Below the pieces are notes generated by a model that had not been told where the DNA came from, did no database searches, and was given only the letters and a program-made list of their open reading frames with translations. Shown here one piece after another: positions 53,528-64,000 of a stretch of 64,000 nucleotides of DNA (its first letter is position 1; each line of letters starts with the position of its first letter). Both the position numbers and the translations under genes were made by a program. Source of the stretch: Pseudoalteromonas galatheae (GTDB lineage Bacteria; Pseudomonadota; Gammaproteobacteria; Enterobacterales; Alteromonadaceae); assembly GCF_005886105.2 (NCBI RefSeq), contig NZ_PNCO02000001.1, positions 927,001 to 991,000 on the forward strand, read 5' to 3'.

Positions 53528-56254
53528 TTAAAGTTTGATTTCTAAACCAATCGAAATAGTCTGCCCCGGTTCAGGCATCGCAACGATTGAGCCGGTTGAA
53601 ACCTTATATTGATCGGTCAAATTGGTGACCGCTAGGTTGCCCTTGATGCTGTCGCTAAAGATATAATCAAAGTAAAAATCAAGCTGATAGCCTGCTGGAA
53701 TATACTCAAGTGCGGTTACGCCTGTCCCTGACAAAAAACCACCCGGATGATGTTTCTCGGAGTGTTTTTTGTAGGTAAAACCTGTATCAATTGTGTCGTT
53801 GAAGAGTGTCATACCAAGCGTAGCGATATAGCTTTTTTCTGGTGGTATACGAAGTGGTGTTAAACTTCCTGCAAACCCGCTCGCATTACAAGTATCTACA
53901 CCTGCAGCCTCAGCCATTAAGCGTGAGCACATTTTGACGCCGTTGTACTTTGTGTAAGATAACCTGCTGTAAAATAAGTCGCTTTGGTAATGAAGGCCAA
54001 ACTCTGTACCGGGCAGTTCAAACTTATCATAGTTGGTAAAAGTGAATTTTTGATCCCATGAAGGTGCGTCGGGTTTAGGCAAAAAGCCGGTAGCCAACAT
54101 ACTTTCAATATTGGTGTAGAAGTATTCCGCCGAGATAATTAGCTTATCCCCGTGACTGAGTAAGTTGCTAAAGTCACTTTCAAAGCCAATATCATACGAT
54201 TTCGTTTTTTCAGGGGTGATCGGATAGTCACTAGAGTAAGAAAATACCTCATTGGAAACCGTTGTTTCGTACAGGTTTGGCATACGATATGCGTTGCTAT
54301 ATTTGGCTTTAATAACTGTATTATCAAGCAGTTGATAATTTACTTGTACGGTTACATCCGCTTTGGCATCAAATGTAAGTTTTTCGTCTGTTTGATAGTC
54401 CTCGTTTACTGAGTCATGAAGGTTTACGTTCAGTGCAAGCTCTACAGGCGCAAGATCGATATTGGCATTGGCAAATAACGCACGTTTTGTTTGCTTGCCG
54501 TGTCGCGAAGTCGCCTTTAAATTGAAGTCAGCAGGGTACCAGTCTCGATTAAAATTGTCTCTCCAGTCTTTATGTGGGCTTAATTTTTCAACCTGCCAAG
54601 ATAGACCATAGGTCAAAGTAATTGGTGTACTGGCCAGCGATAATGCAGAGGTATTGAATGCACTTATCCCATGACGCTTATTATTATAACGGTGAAAGTA
54701 TTGCCCCGCATTTGCTCCTAGGTTGCTACCAAGTGCATTATATTGCTGTAACCTCGCGCTGGTACGCCAGACGTTAACACTAAGATCGACTAATGGGTTA
54801 TCACTCGGTAAGAAACGGTACAACGCACTGGCACTGTTTACCAAAGCAGAGCCCGGAGCCCACTGCGGCATGGTTTCTACACCTTCTGGAATTTCTTCGG
54901 ACATCCATTGTTCCTGGCCATTTTCATCAATCACCTTCCAAAACTTGGTGTCACCGGCTCGTTGTTTGTACCAGTAGGTGGCCAGCATTTCTCCCGCTTC
55001 TTGCTTATGGTAGCGTGTATTCACCTCTAATGATTGTTCGTCCGTAAACGCATAAGTTAGTTTTGCTAGGTATGAGTCGCTTTCAAAGCTTGTATTGACG
55101 ACTTCGCCATTTTGATTGACCGGAGGTGGGATAAGGTCGACTACTGTTATTTCGTCATATTGTCCTTCGTGTTCAGTTGAAGGTACCCAACGCACGTACT
55201 CCTTGGCTTCAACAAAGTCGTTAAAGCCATTTTTACCAGCAAAGTAGTTACCAACCTTTTTCTTACTAAAAGCGAGTACCGCTTGTAAGTTATCTTGTTG
55301 ATAAGCTGTTGCTAGCGTAAACCCGCCGCCTGCAAAGTCGAGAGTGTCATTATGGTTGCTGATTTCGTAATAACTTTGCAGACCAAAGCTTTCAGGTACT
55401 TCAGGTGTTCTATTGTTGTTGTGCGTATTTACTTTAACCAAAGCGCCGAGACTCTGACCATCTTGAAGAATATCATGCGTGCCTAATGTTCGGATATTGA
55501 CTGTTCCGCCGATTGCCCCAGACCCAAAGGGTGAGGCTTTGGTCGATGCGCCTTTTTCGACATTCACCGAGCTTATCAAGTTTGAGTCGATATAGGTTCT
55601 ATCCGACGAACCCATATAACCTCGGTTTGTGTGCGTTGATTGTAAACTTCCGTCGATGAAAATCGGCACTCGACCTTCGCCTTGCACACCACGAATACCA
55701 ATATCAAGTGCGCCAGCCTCGTTTCGAATATTGTTTGCCTCTACACCAGAAAACGTTGAGAAGATATCCGAGTTAGATAAACCTTTGGTTCGAGCAATCT
55801 GTTCACGATTAAGATTGAGTTTATCGCCTTTGACAGTGATGACTTCAATATTATCTTGTGGATCTTTTGCCCGGTTGTGTTTTTTAGTTTGAGTGTTTTT
55901 GGTTTTGCTTTTTGCTGGCGCTGACCCGTTAATCGCCGCTTTAATAACAATGTTATTGTCGATAATACTTGCCGTTAACTGGCTACCTTTTAGTGTGCGC
56001 TCTAGTGCCTCGGTTAAACTGATTTCACCTTTAAGTGCAGGAGCCTGCAGACCATTTAATAGTTTCGCATCGGCAATTAGATTCATACTCGCAGCCTCAG
56101 CTACCTGCGTTAAGGTATGGCTAATAGGTTGCTTCATAAGATTAAATTGATATATAGCAACTTGACTCTGCGCGGCTGCAGGCAGGCTCAGGCTAAGCCC
56201 GAGTGCAAATGCTAAGGGGGAGAGTCTTGTGTTTAAAACATAGCGGGTTCTCAT
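53528..56254 (-). CDS. TonB-dependent receptor with STN domain (heme uptake and signalling)
   Basis: A 908-residue outer-membrane receptor: signal peptide (1-28), STN signalling domain (about 33-110, LNGLQAPALKGEISLTEALE), a Lys/Thr-rich linker, TonB box near IEVITVKGD, plug (GVEANNIRNEAGALDIGIRG) and barrel ending in a charged-hydrophobic GLEIKL. The STN domain lets it signal to a FecR-type anti-sigma factor, and fecR and fecI genes lie directly upstream. Heme is the likely ligand because heme oxygenase is next in the operon, though NPNL-like YRMPNLYE is the only receptor-type hint. Confidence 0.9.
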   Translation of the reverse strand: MRTRYVLNTRLSPLAFALGLSLSLPAAAQSQVAIYQFNLMKQPISHTLTQVAEAASMNLIADAKLLNGLQAPALKGEISLTEALERTLKGSQLTASIIDNNIVIKAAINGSAPAKSKTKNTQTKKHNRAKDPQDNIEVITVKGDKLNLNREQIARTKGLSNSDIFSTFSGVEANNIRNEAGALDIGIRGVQGEGRVPIFIDGSLQSTHTNRGYMGSSDRTYIDSNLISSVNVEKGASTKASPFGSGAIGGTVNIRTLGTHDILQDGQSLGALVKVNTHNNNRTPEVPESFGLQSYYEISNHNDTLDFAGGGFTLATAYQQDNLQAVLAFSKKKVGNYFAGKNGFNDFVEAKEYVRWVPSTEHEGQYDEITVVDLIPPPVNQNGEVVNTSFESDSYLAKLTYAFTDEQSLEVNTRYHKQEAGEMLATYWYKQRAGDTKFWKVIDENGQEQWMSEEIPEGVETMPQWAPGSALVNSASALYRFLPSDNPLVDLSVNVWRTSARLQQYNALGSNLGANAGQYFHRYNNKRHGISAFNTSALSLASTPITLTYGLSWQVEKLSPHKDWRDNFNRDWYPADFNLKATSRHGKQTKRALFANANIDLAPVELALNVNLHDSVNEDYQTDEKLTFDAKADVTVQVNYQLLDNTVIKAKYSNAYRMPNLYETTVSNEVFSYSSDYPITPEKTKSYDIGFESDFSNLLSHGDKLIISAEYFYTNIESMLATGFLPKPDAPSWDQKFTFTNYDKFELPGTEFGLHYQSDLFYSRLSYTKYNGVKMCSRLMAEAAGVDTCNASGFAGSLTPLRIPPEKSYIATLGMTLFNDTIDTGFTYKKHSEKHHPGGFLSGTGVTALEYIPAGYQLDFYFDYIFSDSIKGNLAVTNLTDQYKVSTGSIVAMPEPGQTISIGLEIKL

Positions 56255-56280
56255 TGTTATGCGTCCAAATAAATTACCTA

Positions 56281-56302
56281 AGATGAAAACGAATGAGAAT
56301 GA
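56281..56302. promoter_or_regulatory. Fur-type half-site before the heme receptor
   Basis: AACGAATGAGAATGAGAAC repeats the hexamer GAATGA and carries one perfect half of the Fur consensus (AATGAGAAT); the other half is degenerate. It lies about 30 bp before the receptor start at 56254. Confidence 0.4.
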
Positions 56303-56338
56303 GAACTCCTCAATAAAAACTTGAATATTTTTATCTTG

Positions 56339-57304
56339 TCATTGAGAATCAACTATAACTATATGATTGTTATACTCTTTAACTTCTACAGGGAGAACGT
56401 GTGGAAGTAAGTTTAAAAAGCTTTCGAGTTCTGATGCTAAAAAGGTACCCGAAATAACTAATTGCTCAGTTGATTGAGCGGTTAAGGTGTAACTTATCGC
56501 ATGGTGTCGTTTAAATTCCTCAAATGCTTCGTTAAGTGGCGCATTGTCGAACACGAGTCGTCCTTGCTTAAACGCATCGACGAGATTGAGGTTTGGATCA
56601 AACTCAGTCTTGACAATGCCGTCACTATCCACAACCGCCATTTGACCTTTTGTCAGCGCTATTTGCTGATTTTGGTTTTGCACGTGTACACGACCATGAT
56701 CTACCACAACACGAACGCTATTGGCTTTTTTATCAACGGAAAAGCGGGTACCTAGTACGGTAATTTTTGTGCTGCCGGCACTGATGACAAATGGTCGGCT
56801 TTTGTCACTGGCAACGTCAAACAGCACGCGACCACTGAGTAGCTTATTACTGCGCCGGCCGCCATCAAAATCAATAGCGAGGGAAGTTTTGGCATCTAAG
56901 GTCAGTCGAGATTGGTCGGGCAGTGAGATATTGCGTAATTCGCCTCTTGTTGACTGGTAGCTGGCGTGAAAGGTGTCTTCGTTTATTTGAAAGAACCAAG
57001 TTTGATAGCCAAAGAAACTCAATGCAAAAAGTGCAAAGCATGCGGCCATGGCGAAGTACCGCTGAGTTGTCTTTGATTTAAGCTTCGAGTCTTTAGCAGG
57101 GCGCTCTAATTGTGCAATTTCTTGCCCTGAAAATTGCGATAACAGTTGCTCCACCTGCTTACTTTCTTGATAGGCTGTTTGGTGTGCACGGCTCTCACCA
57201 AGCCAGCGATTGAGTGCTTGCTGCTGCGCTTTGTTTAGCCCTTGCCTTTCGAGTTCTAGCCATTGGTTTACTTGCTGTTGTACTGATACATTATGACGGT
57301 CCAT
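56339..57304 (-). CDS. FecR-family anti-sigma factor/sensor
   Basis: A protein of about 321 residues with a cytoplasmic N-terminus (QQQVNQWLELERQGL, then LSRA-like residues) that binds the sigma factor, one membrane helix near 105-125 (YFAMAACFALFALSFFGYQTW) and a periplasmic FecR domain (TRGELRNISLPDQSRLTLDA, VLGTRFSV). Start: ATG at 57304 with AAGAGA before it is preferred over an in-frame ATG at 57373 inside fecI. It probably passes the receptor's signal to the sigma factor gene just upstream. Confidence 0.92.
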   Translation of the reverse strand: MDRHNVSVQQQVNQWLELERQGLNKAQQQALNRWLGESRAHQTAYQESKQVEQLLSQFSGQEIAQLERPAKDSKLKSKTTQRYFAMAACFALFALSFFGYQTWFFQINEDTFHASYQSTRGELRNISLPDQSRLTLDAKTSLAIDFDGGRRSNKLLSGRVLFDVASDKSRPFVISAGSTKITVLGTRFSVDKKANSVRVVVDHGRVHVQNQNQQIALTKGQMAVVDSDGIVKTEFDPNLNLVDAFKQGRLVFDNAPLNEAFEEFKRHHAISYTLTAQSTEQLVISGTFLASELESFLNLLPHVLPVEVKEYNNHIVIVDSQ

Positions 57305-57314
57305 TGCGATTCTC

Positions 57315-57785
57315 TTATTGTTTTTGTAATGCGTTACGGCAAGCAAGCATGGCCGTTGCCAAGTGTTTTTCAACCATGCTGATAGATATTCCCATTTGCT
57401 CTGCTATTTGTGGTTGGCTTAAGTTTCTAAATTTATAGAGCACAAATGCTTGCTTGGTTTTTTGAGGCAAAGAGTCGATACTTCGATTAAGTAATGCCAG
57501 TTGTTGTTGACTTGAGAGCTTAGCCTCGGGCTCATAATAACTTGGCGCGACTAATTCGAAGTCGTCGGGCTCAGCAATAGCCTGATTTTTTCGATATTGA
57601 TCAATCACAATGTTTTTCGCGGCTTTAAAAAACAGCGCGCGTTCTTGCGTGTTATCCTGCTTTGGATTGCTGCTTTTATAGCTTAATATTCGGGTATACG
57701 CCTCTTGAACTATATTTTGAGCCTTATCTTTGCACCCCACTGAACGAGCGATATAACTTAATACTTCTGAGTAATAACGTTCCAA
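57315..57785 (-). CDS. FecI-family extracytoplasmic-function sigma factor
   Basis: A 156-residue ECF sigma factor: region 2 at about 15-75 (AQNIVQEAYTRIL, RALFFKAAKNIVIDQYRK) and region 4 at about 100-150 (LPQKTKQAFVLYKFRNLSQ, AEQMGISISMVEKHLATA) as the helix-turn-helix. The start is TTG at 57785. It should direct transcription of the heme receptor operon when FecR releases it. A Fur box stands 53-71 bp before the start. Confidence 0.93.
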   Translation of the reverse strand: MERYYSEVLSYIARSVGCKDKAQNIVQEAYTRILSYKSSNPKQDNTQERALFFKAAKNIVIDQYRKNQAIAEPDDFELVAPSYYEPEAKLSSQQQLALLNRSIDSLPQKTKQAFVLYKFRNLSQPQIAEQMGISISMVEKHLATAMLACRNALQKQ

Positions 57786-57837
57786 AATACACCAGTATGC
57801 TTTTCAAAAGTCGCGCATACTAGCATTAATTCTTGTT

Positions 57838-57856
57838 ATTGAGAATTATTTTTATT
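57838..57856. promoter_or_regulatory. Fur box of the fecI-fecR-receptor system
   Basis: Minus-strand AATAAAAATAATTCTCAAT matches 14 of the 16 fixed positions of AATGANAATNATTNTCATT, 53 bp upstream of the fecI start. Iron-replete repression is expected. Confidence 0.65.
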
Positions 57857-57990
57857 TGCGTTCATTTGGTTTGAACTGCTCGTTAATAAATTTTATATTT
57901 TTAGTGTTTTTACTTAAGAATCAATTGCAAAGTTTTGAAAAGCTTGGCTTTATTTTAATCCCTTGAATCCAATCACTAAACGGAGTGCCA

Positions 57991-59193
57991 CTAAGGCGTA
58001 GGAGCGATACCTTTTATAATACGTTGGCAGGCACTGGGATCCATAAAATGGGGCACTGGATAATCTGGATGTGCTTCTTTTAGCGCTAGTTCTGCGAGTA
58101 GCGCCGCATCGTCAGGGAGTACTTCGGCGAGCGTGGTTTGGATCTGTAGATCAAGTAATAAGCGCTTAATGTGCTCCAACAGGTCATCCGCTTGGCGTTC
58201 GATGGGGTAGTCTAATGAGGTTAAAGCACAGTATCTGGCAATGAGTGCGAGTTGCTGGTTAATGCGCTCGCCATACCAGGTTAGCACGGGCATGAGTAAC
58301 ACCGCATTAGCAAGTCCGTGCGGCGTACCATATTGAGCGCTCAATTGGTGTGAGATTGCATGTACGTAGCCGACGGAGGTTCTGGTAAAAGCTTGTCCTG
58401 CGTAATGGGAAGCGAGTAGTAGTTGCGCCCTCGCTTCTAAATTCTGTGGATCTTGTTGTGCTTTGGGTAAATATTCAAAGATGGCTCTACAGGCTTCAAG
58501 AGCACGGCCTCTGCTAAATTCAAGACAGTTAATGCTCAGTAGTGCCTCTATGGCGTGGGTTAGTGCATCAATTGCCGTAGTTGCGGTGATATGTGCGGGC
58601 ATACTTGTGGTTAATTCCGGTAATAACACTGCATGGTGCGGCACTAAACAAAAATCAGTCGCGGCATATTTGGCGTGATTGCTAGGATCGTTAACGACGG
58701 CTGCAACGGTGGTCTCCGAGCCGGTTCCCGCTGTTGTTGGGATCGCGATATTCGGCGGTAGACGCTTTAAGACTTTAAACAACCCTTTGAGTTTAGTCAC
58801 CGGTTTGTTCGGCTTGACAGCCCGAGCACCGATTAACTTGCCTGTGTCGAGTACCGAGCCACCACCAAGTGCGATAATTGCTTTACATTGATGCTGTTGG
58901 TAGATCTTTAGACCATCTTCGACGTTTGTTATGGTTGGGTTGGGTAAAACATCTGCGTAATAATGCGTAACTAATTCTAACTCACGTAGTGTGTTTTCCA
59001 CAATCTGATGCAAGTTGAGTTTGAGGAGCACTTGGTCGGTCACAACTAAGACCTTATCTCCATTTTTTAATCCCAGCGCCTTAATGGCGTCCAACAACCC
59101 CGTTTTTCCCTGATGTAATTTGGGGTTTGGGATCCCGATAAAAATAACAATGCACTTTAGGGCAAAATGGTAAATACGGTAAAACCAACTCAT
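57991..59193 (-). CDS. Iron-containing alcohol dehydrogenase
   Basis: A 400-residue group III dehydrogenase: dinucleotide site AIALGGGSVLDTGKLI, IPTTAGTGSETT after it, and the metal histidines in HAISHQLSAQYGTPHG, all intact. Substrates of such enzymes are alcohols, aldehydes, lactaldehyde or 1,3-propanediol; which one is not clear. The start lies directly at the end of an inverted repeat (59197-59244) that can fold near the ribosome site. It is the third gene after a solute-binding protein and a glycosidase on the same strand. Confidence 0.9.
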   Translation of the reverse strand: MSWFYRIYHFALKCIVIFIGIPNPKLHQGKTGLLDAIKALGLKNGDKVLVVTDQVLLKLNLHQIVENTLRELELVTHYYADVLPNPTITNVEDGLKIYQQHQCKAIIALGGGSVLDTGKLIGARAVKPNKPVTKLKGLFKVLKRLPPNIAIPTTAGTGSETTVAAVVNDPSNHAKYAATDFCLVPHHAVLLPELTTSMPAHITATTAIDALTHAIEALLSINCLEFSRGRALEACRAIFEYLPKAQQDPQNLEARAQLLLASHYAGQAFTRTSVGYVHAISHQLSAQYGTPHGLANAVLLMPVLTWYGERINQQLALIARYCALTSLDYPIERQADDLLEHIKRLLLDLQIQTTLAEVLPDDAALLAELALKEAHPDYPVPHFMDPSACQRIIKGIAPTP

Positions 59194-59196
59194 TGC

Positions 59197-59244
59197 GATC
59201 CGTCTAATTTGTTTTTTGTATGATTTAAAAAATGTAGACGGATC
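59197..59244 (-). repeat. Perfect 10-bp inverted repeat just before the alcohol dehydrogenase start
   Basis: GATCCGTCTA (59197-59206) and TAGACGGATC (59235-59244) flank a 28-bp AT-rich loop. On the minus strand the second arm lies four bases before the ATG at 59193, so it covers the ribosome-binding region. Confidence 0.5.
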
Positions 59245-59271
59245 ATCACTGGATTGCTAGCAAATTTTCGG

Positions 59272-61686
<2,415 letters not shown>

Positions 61687-61704
61687 TCAGTAGCAAACGA
61701 TGCA

Positions 61705-62451
61705 TTACTCGTCAATGTGGCAGCCGACATCAACCTTTTTGCGTTGCATTTGTACTCGTTCAGCGGCAGCACGTAAGCGATTTATATATTCTGTAGGAGC
61801 GTTGGAATTGGCGGTTAAATAAAGGGTTTTACTTAACTCTGGGATATCTAGCACTTTGTCCCACTGCTCGGTGACACCCATTCTAGCAGCCATCTGATCG
61901 ACGAAACTTTCAGCGCCAAAAATAAAGTCAATTCTGCCTCTTTCGAGTAATTCGCCAGCTCGATCTAAGTTGGTTATTGACAATATGTTTTTATCGGCGA
62001 CAAAGCCATGTGCTTTTAAATAATTCTCGGAAAGTTGATCGGCCGCAACCGCGACAACATACTGTTTAATTCTCCATATTTCCCATGCTTGCTCATTTGC
62101 AATATCCGCGCGTTTATAAAATGCGATCTTTAGCTGGCAAAGCGGTGCAATCCACACATGATTTTCTTCACGCTGCTCTGTTCTGGCGATAGAGTACAGC
62201 AACGAATAAGGGGACTTTTCTGAAAAAGCCTTAGCGCGAGTCCATGGTACCATATAGATCTGATAGCCTAGTTCTGCCTCCCACATAATTAAGCGCACGA
62301 TGTCGGTCGCAAGCCCTGTGATGGAGCCATTCTTTTGCTCTATTTGGTAAGGGGGAAAATGCTCGGTATAGATATCTACTTTTGCTGGCGTTGCGGCTAA
62401 GACACTGAAGATACTAGATAACCCTATAACGCTCCCAATTAAATACTGCAT
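61705..62451 (-). CDS. Periplasmic solute-binding protein, family 3-like
   Basis: A 248-residue protein with a signal peptide (about 1-20, SVLAA) and the two lobes of amino-acid-binding-type proteins: VDIYTEHFPPYQIEQKNGS, then GLATDIVRLI, and later RAGELLERGRIDFIFGAES. No ABC permease is adjacent, so it may serve a non-transport role as in many Pseudoalteromonas homologs. It is 33 bp before the glycosidase on the same strand, so co-transcription is possible. Confidence 0.82.
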   Translation of the reverse strand: MQYLIGSVIGLSSIFSVLAATPAKVDIYTEHFPPYQIEQKNGSITGLATDIVRLIMWEAELGYQIYMVPWTRAKAFSEKSPYSLLYSIARTEQREENHVWIAPLCQLKIAFYKRADIANEQAWEIWRIKQYVVAVAADQLSENYLKAHGFVADKNILSITNLDRAGELLERGRIDFIFGAESFVDQMAARMGVTEQWDKVLDIPELSKTLYLTANSNAPTEYINRLRAAAERVQMQRKKVDVGCHIDE

Positions 62452-62631
62452 ACCACATTCTCAAGATCGTTTTTAATAGTATAACTCATAATTTGTTATT
62501 GGTTTTAGTTAAATTAATGTACCGATTAAAACTCTAAATTGGTGCTTTAGTGGCAATTATTATGTGGTTCTTTGGTGTCTTTTAAGAATTAAATAACGGC
62601 GTAGAATGACTTTTACCGTAGAGGAGTCGTT

Positions 62632-63147
62632 ATGCGATTAGTTTTATTATTACTTATGCTGTTTGCGTCTACTTACTCACATGCTAATGAAGTTGCGGTT
62701 GATTATGTGGTAGGCGAAGGTGATGTAAAGGGGCTGAGGCTTGGGTATCGCCCTTTGTGTTATAAATTAGCGGATTATGGCTTTGGTGAAAGCACTTATG
62801 TTTATTTTGAGCTCAGCACCAATTATTGGGAATACGGCAACCCAACACGCTCAGATACGACATTCGCGATCGCCTTGTCACCCGTACTCAGTGTTCCACT
62901 GACCGAGTTTGCTGGAAAACCAGTAAATTTTGAGTTCGGGATTGGCATGACCTACGTCAGTGATACCCGATTTGCAGGTAAAGACATTGGTGTTCACTAT
63001 CAGTTTGAAGACCGTATTGGACTTAGTGTTAATTTGAACCCCAGTACTAAAGTTGGAATCCGATATCTGCATTATTCTAATGCTGGTTTGAGCGACCACA
63101 ACCCCGGTCTTGATTTTTTTAATGTGTTCTACGTTAAGCGGTTTTAA
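62632..63147 (+). CDS. PagL-like lipid A 3-O-deacylase
   Basis: A 171-residue outer-membrane protein: signal peptide (about 1-18, YSHAN), eight amphipathic strands, and HYSNAGLSDHNPGLDFF near the end, which holds the catalytic His-Ser pair and the HxSN(A/G)G motif of PagL. PagL removes the 3-O-acyl chain from lipid A in the outer leaflet, changing LPS signalling and permeability. The gene is monocistronic with GAGGAG before the ATG. Confidence 0.85.
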   Translation: MRLVLLLLMLFASTYSHANEVAVDYVVGEGDVKGLRLGYRPLCYKLADYGFGESTYVYFELSTNYWEYGNPTRSDTTFAIALSPVLSVPLTEFAGKPVNFEFGIGMTYVSDTRFAGKDIGVHYQFEDRIGLSVNLNPSTKVGIRYLHYSNAGLSDHNPGLDFFNVFYVKRF

Positions 63148-63252
63148 CGCTTAATTGCATTGAGTTAGTTTTATCTCCCTTTGTGATTTCAAGGATGAAA
63201 TTTTTTCTTTATAGAGTTCCAGTATCCAAGATAATAGAATGCAGTTAAACGC

Positions 63253-63283
63253 TTGACCTAAACTAAGGTTTAGGAATTAGGGT
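63253..63283 (+). promoter_or_regulatory. MerR/SoxR-type promoter of the MFS transporter
   Basis: -35 TTGACC (63253-63258), a 19-bp spacer and -10 TAGGGT (63278-63283), with the dyad CCTAAAC-N4-GTTTAGG (63257-63274) inside the spacer. This spacing and dyad position are those of MerR-family operators; the dyad is 12/18 identical to the E. coli SoxR box. Confidence 0.55.
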
Positions 63284-63316
63284 TCTGCGTAAATCAATAA
63301 TAATTAAGGAACATCA

Positions 63317-64000
63317 ATGGAGAATAGCTCTGCAATCGAGCGGTTAAAGCGCTTTACACCTTTAGTTTGGGTAATGCTTGTTGGTAACTTTTTCGTCCGT
63401 GCTAGTTACTATATGGTATGGCCATTTTTAGCTGTTATTCTTTACGAAAATTATGGGCTGAGTGCAACAGAGGTCGGTTTATTGCTGACGGTGTCAGCAA
63501 CTTTCGCAGTATTTTTGGGGTTTTATACGGGGAATCTCGCAGACCGTTTCGGTCGCACCAAAATGCTCTATACGGCGGTGTTTGTTGGTGTGATTTCCTT
63601 TTCACTGTTGGCGGTGGCCGAGTCGTTGTGGTTGTTTGCAACCTCTGTGTTCTTAGCTTGTCTACCCAGAACGCTCTGGGATGCGCCCAGTAAAGCATTA
63701 CTTACAGAAGAGCTTGCTGACGCGAAAGACAGAGAGCTTGCATTGCATTTACTCTATTTCCTCGTGAATGTGGGAGCTGCTTTAGGGCCATTATACGGTT
63801 TATGGGCAGGGCTCAATGGTGAGCAGTTTAGTTTTATTTACACTGGCATTTCGTATATTGGTTTGTTGCTCGCATTGCTTTACTTTAGACCTAAAATGAG
63901 TGAAGTGCAGACTTTCGCTTTGCAGTCTGCCGCTCAGTCGGTACCGAAGTTTGCAAAATGGCTGGGGATCTTGCGAAAAGATAAAGTCTTTTTAATAGTA
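63317..64000 (+). CDS. MFS transporter (N-terminal part, cut by window edge)
   Basis: The first 228 codons of a major-facilitator transporter. AAGGA is six nt before the ATG. Six hydrophobic helices are visible, and the loop between helices 2 and 3 has GNLADRFGRTKML, the MFS signature. The RTLWDAPSKALL loop before helix 4 is as in drug- or metabolite-efflux members. The upstream promoter has MerR/SoxR geometry, so redox or drug stress may induce it. Substrate unknown. Confidence 0.9.
   Translation, partial: MENSSAIERLKRFTPLVWVMLVGNFFVRASYYMVWPFLAVILYENYGLSATEVGLLLTVSATFAVFLGFYTGNLADRFGRTKMLYTAVFVGVISFSLLAVAESLWLFATSVFLACLPRTLWDAPSKALLTEELADAKDRELALHLLYFLVNVGAALGPLYGLWAGLNGEQFSFIYTGISYIGLLLALLYFRPKMSEVQTFALQSAAQSVPKFAKWLGILRKDKVFLIV

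Overview
The window looks like a chromosomal segment of a marine gammaproteobacterium of the Alteromonadales, most likely Pseudoalteromonas. This is inferred from gene content and moderate GC: many TonB-dependent receptors and secreted proteins, a metA-metH operon, FtsX-type ABC exporters with sigma-54 regulators, and HugZ/heme-oxygenase genes. No rRNA, tRNA, CRISPR array, prophage or insertion sequence was recognised.

Layout. 1-2.4 kb: a minus-strand ABC exporter operon (adaptor, ATPase, cut-off permease) behind a good sigma-54 promoter. 2.5-6.6 kb: a four-gene operon (VOC protein, Old Yellow Enzyme, PEBP-like protein, polysaccharide deacetylase) divergent from a LysR regulator. 6.7-9.9 kb: a HAD phosphatase, two small Cys-rich peptides with matching 30-residue double-glycine leaders (RiPP/bacteriocin-like), and gamma-glutamyltransferase. 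9.9-14.0 kb: a siderophore receptor divergent from a PepSY membrane protein, with two Fur-box candidates between them. 14.1-16.8 kb: four tandem paralogous secreted proteins of unknown function and a possible remnant of a fifth. 17-25.7 kb: mostly secreted proteins of unknown function, including a metallophosphoesterase lipoprotein and two large cysteine-containing proteins; a 13-bp sequence is repeated upstream of two of these genes.

25.7-31.5 kb: an EamA transporter, then metA and a methionine synthase encoded as two adjacent reading frames split by one in-frame TAG at a domain boundary, behind a MetJ-type operator. 31.6-37 kb: a periplasmic binding protein coupled to a TPR-GGDEF diguanylate cyclase, then helicase HrpB. 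37-40.3 kb: unknown membrane proteins and a metallo-beta-lactamase-fold hydrolase. 40.5-47.5 kb: a second ABC exporter, paralogous to the first, with its own sigma-54 response regulator and histidine kinase. The regulator and the sigma-54 promoter at the left end suggest that one two-component system may control both exporters.

47.6-57.9 kb: a lipoprotein, an acetyltransferase-like protein and a heme-iron island: HugZ-like protein, heme oxygenase, DUF454 protein, an STN-type TonB receptor, FecR-like anti-sigma and FecI-like sigma factor, with a strong Fur box in front of the sigma gene. A chemoreceptor sits inside it. 58-64 kb: iron-type alcohol dehydrogenase, GH63 glycosidase, a solute-binding protein, a PagL-like lipid A deacylase and the start of an MFS transporter behind a MerR/SoxR-geometry promoter.

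The most unusual items are the double-glycine peptide pair, the in-frame split methionine synthase, the tandem secreted paralog family, and the regulatory elements tied to the ABC exporters and the MFS transporter. All functions are assigned by reading motifs; no database search was possible.
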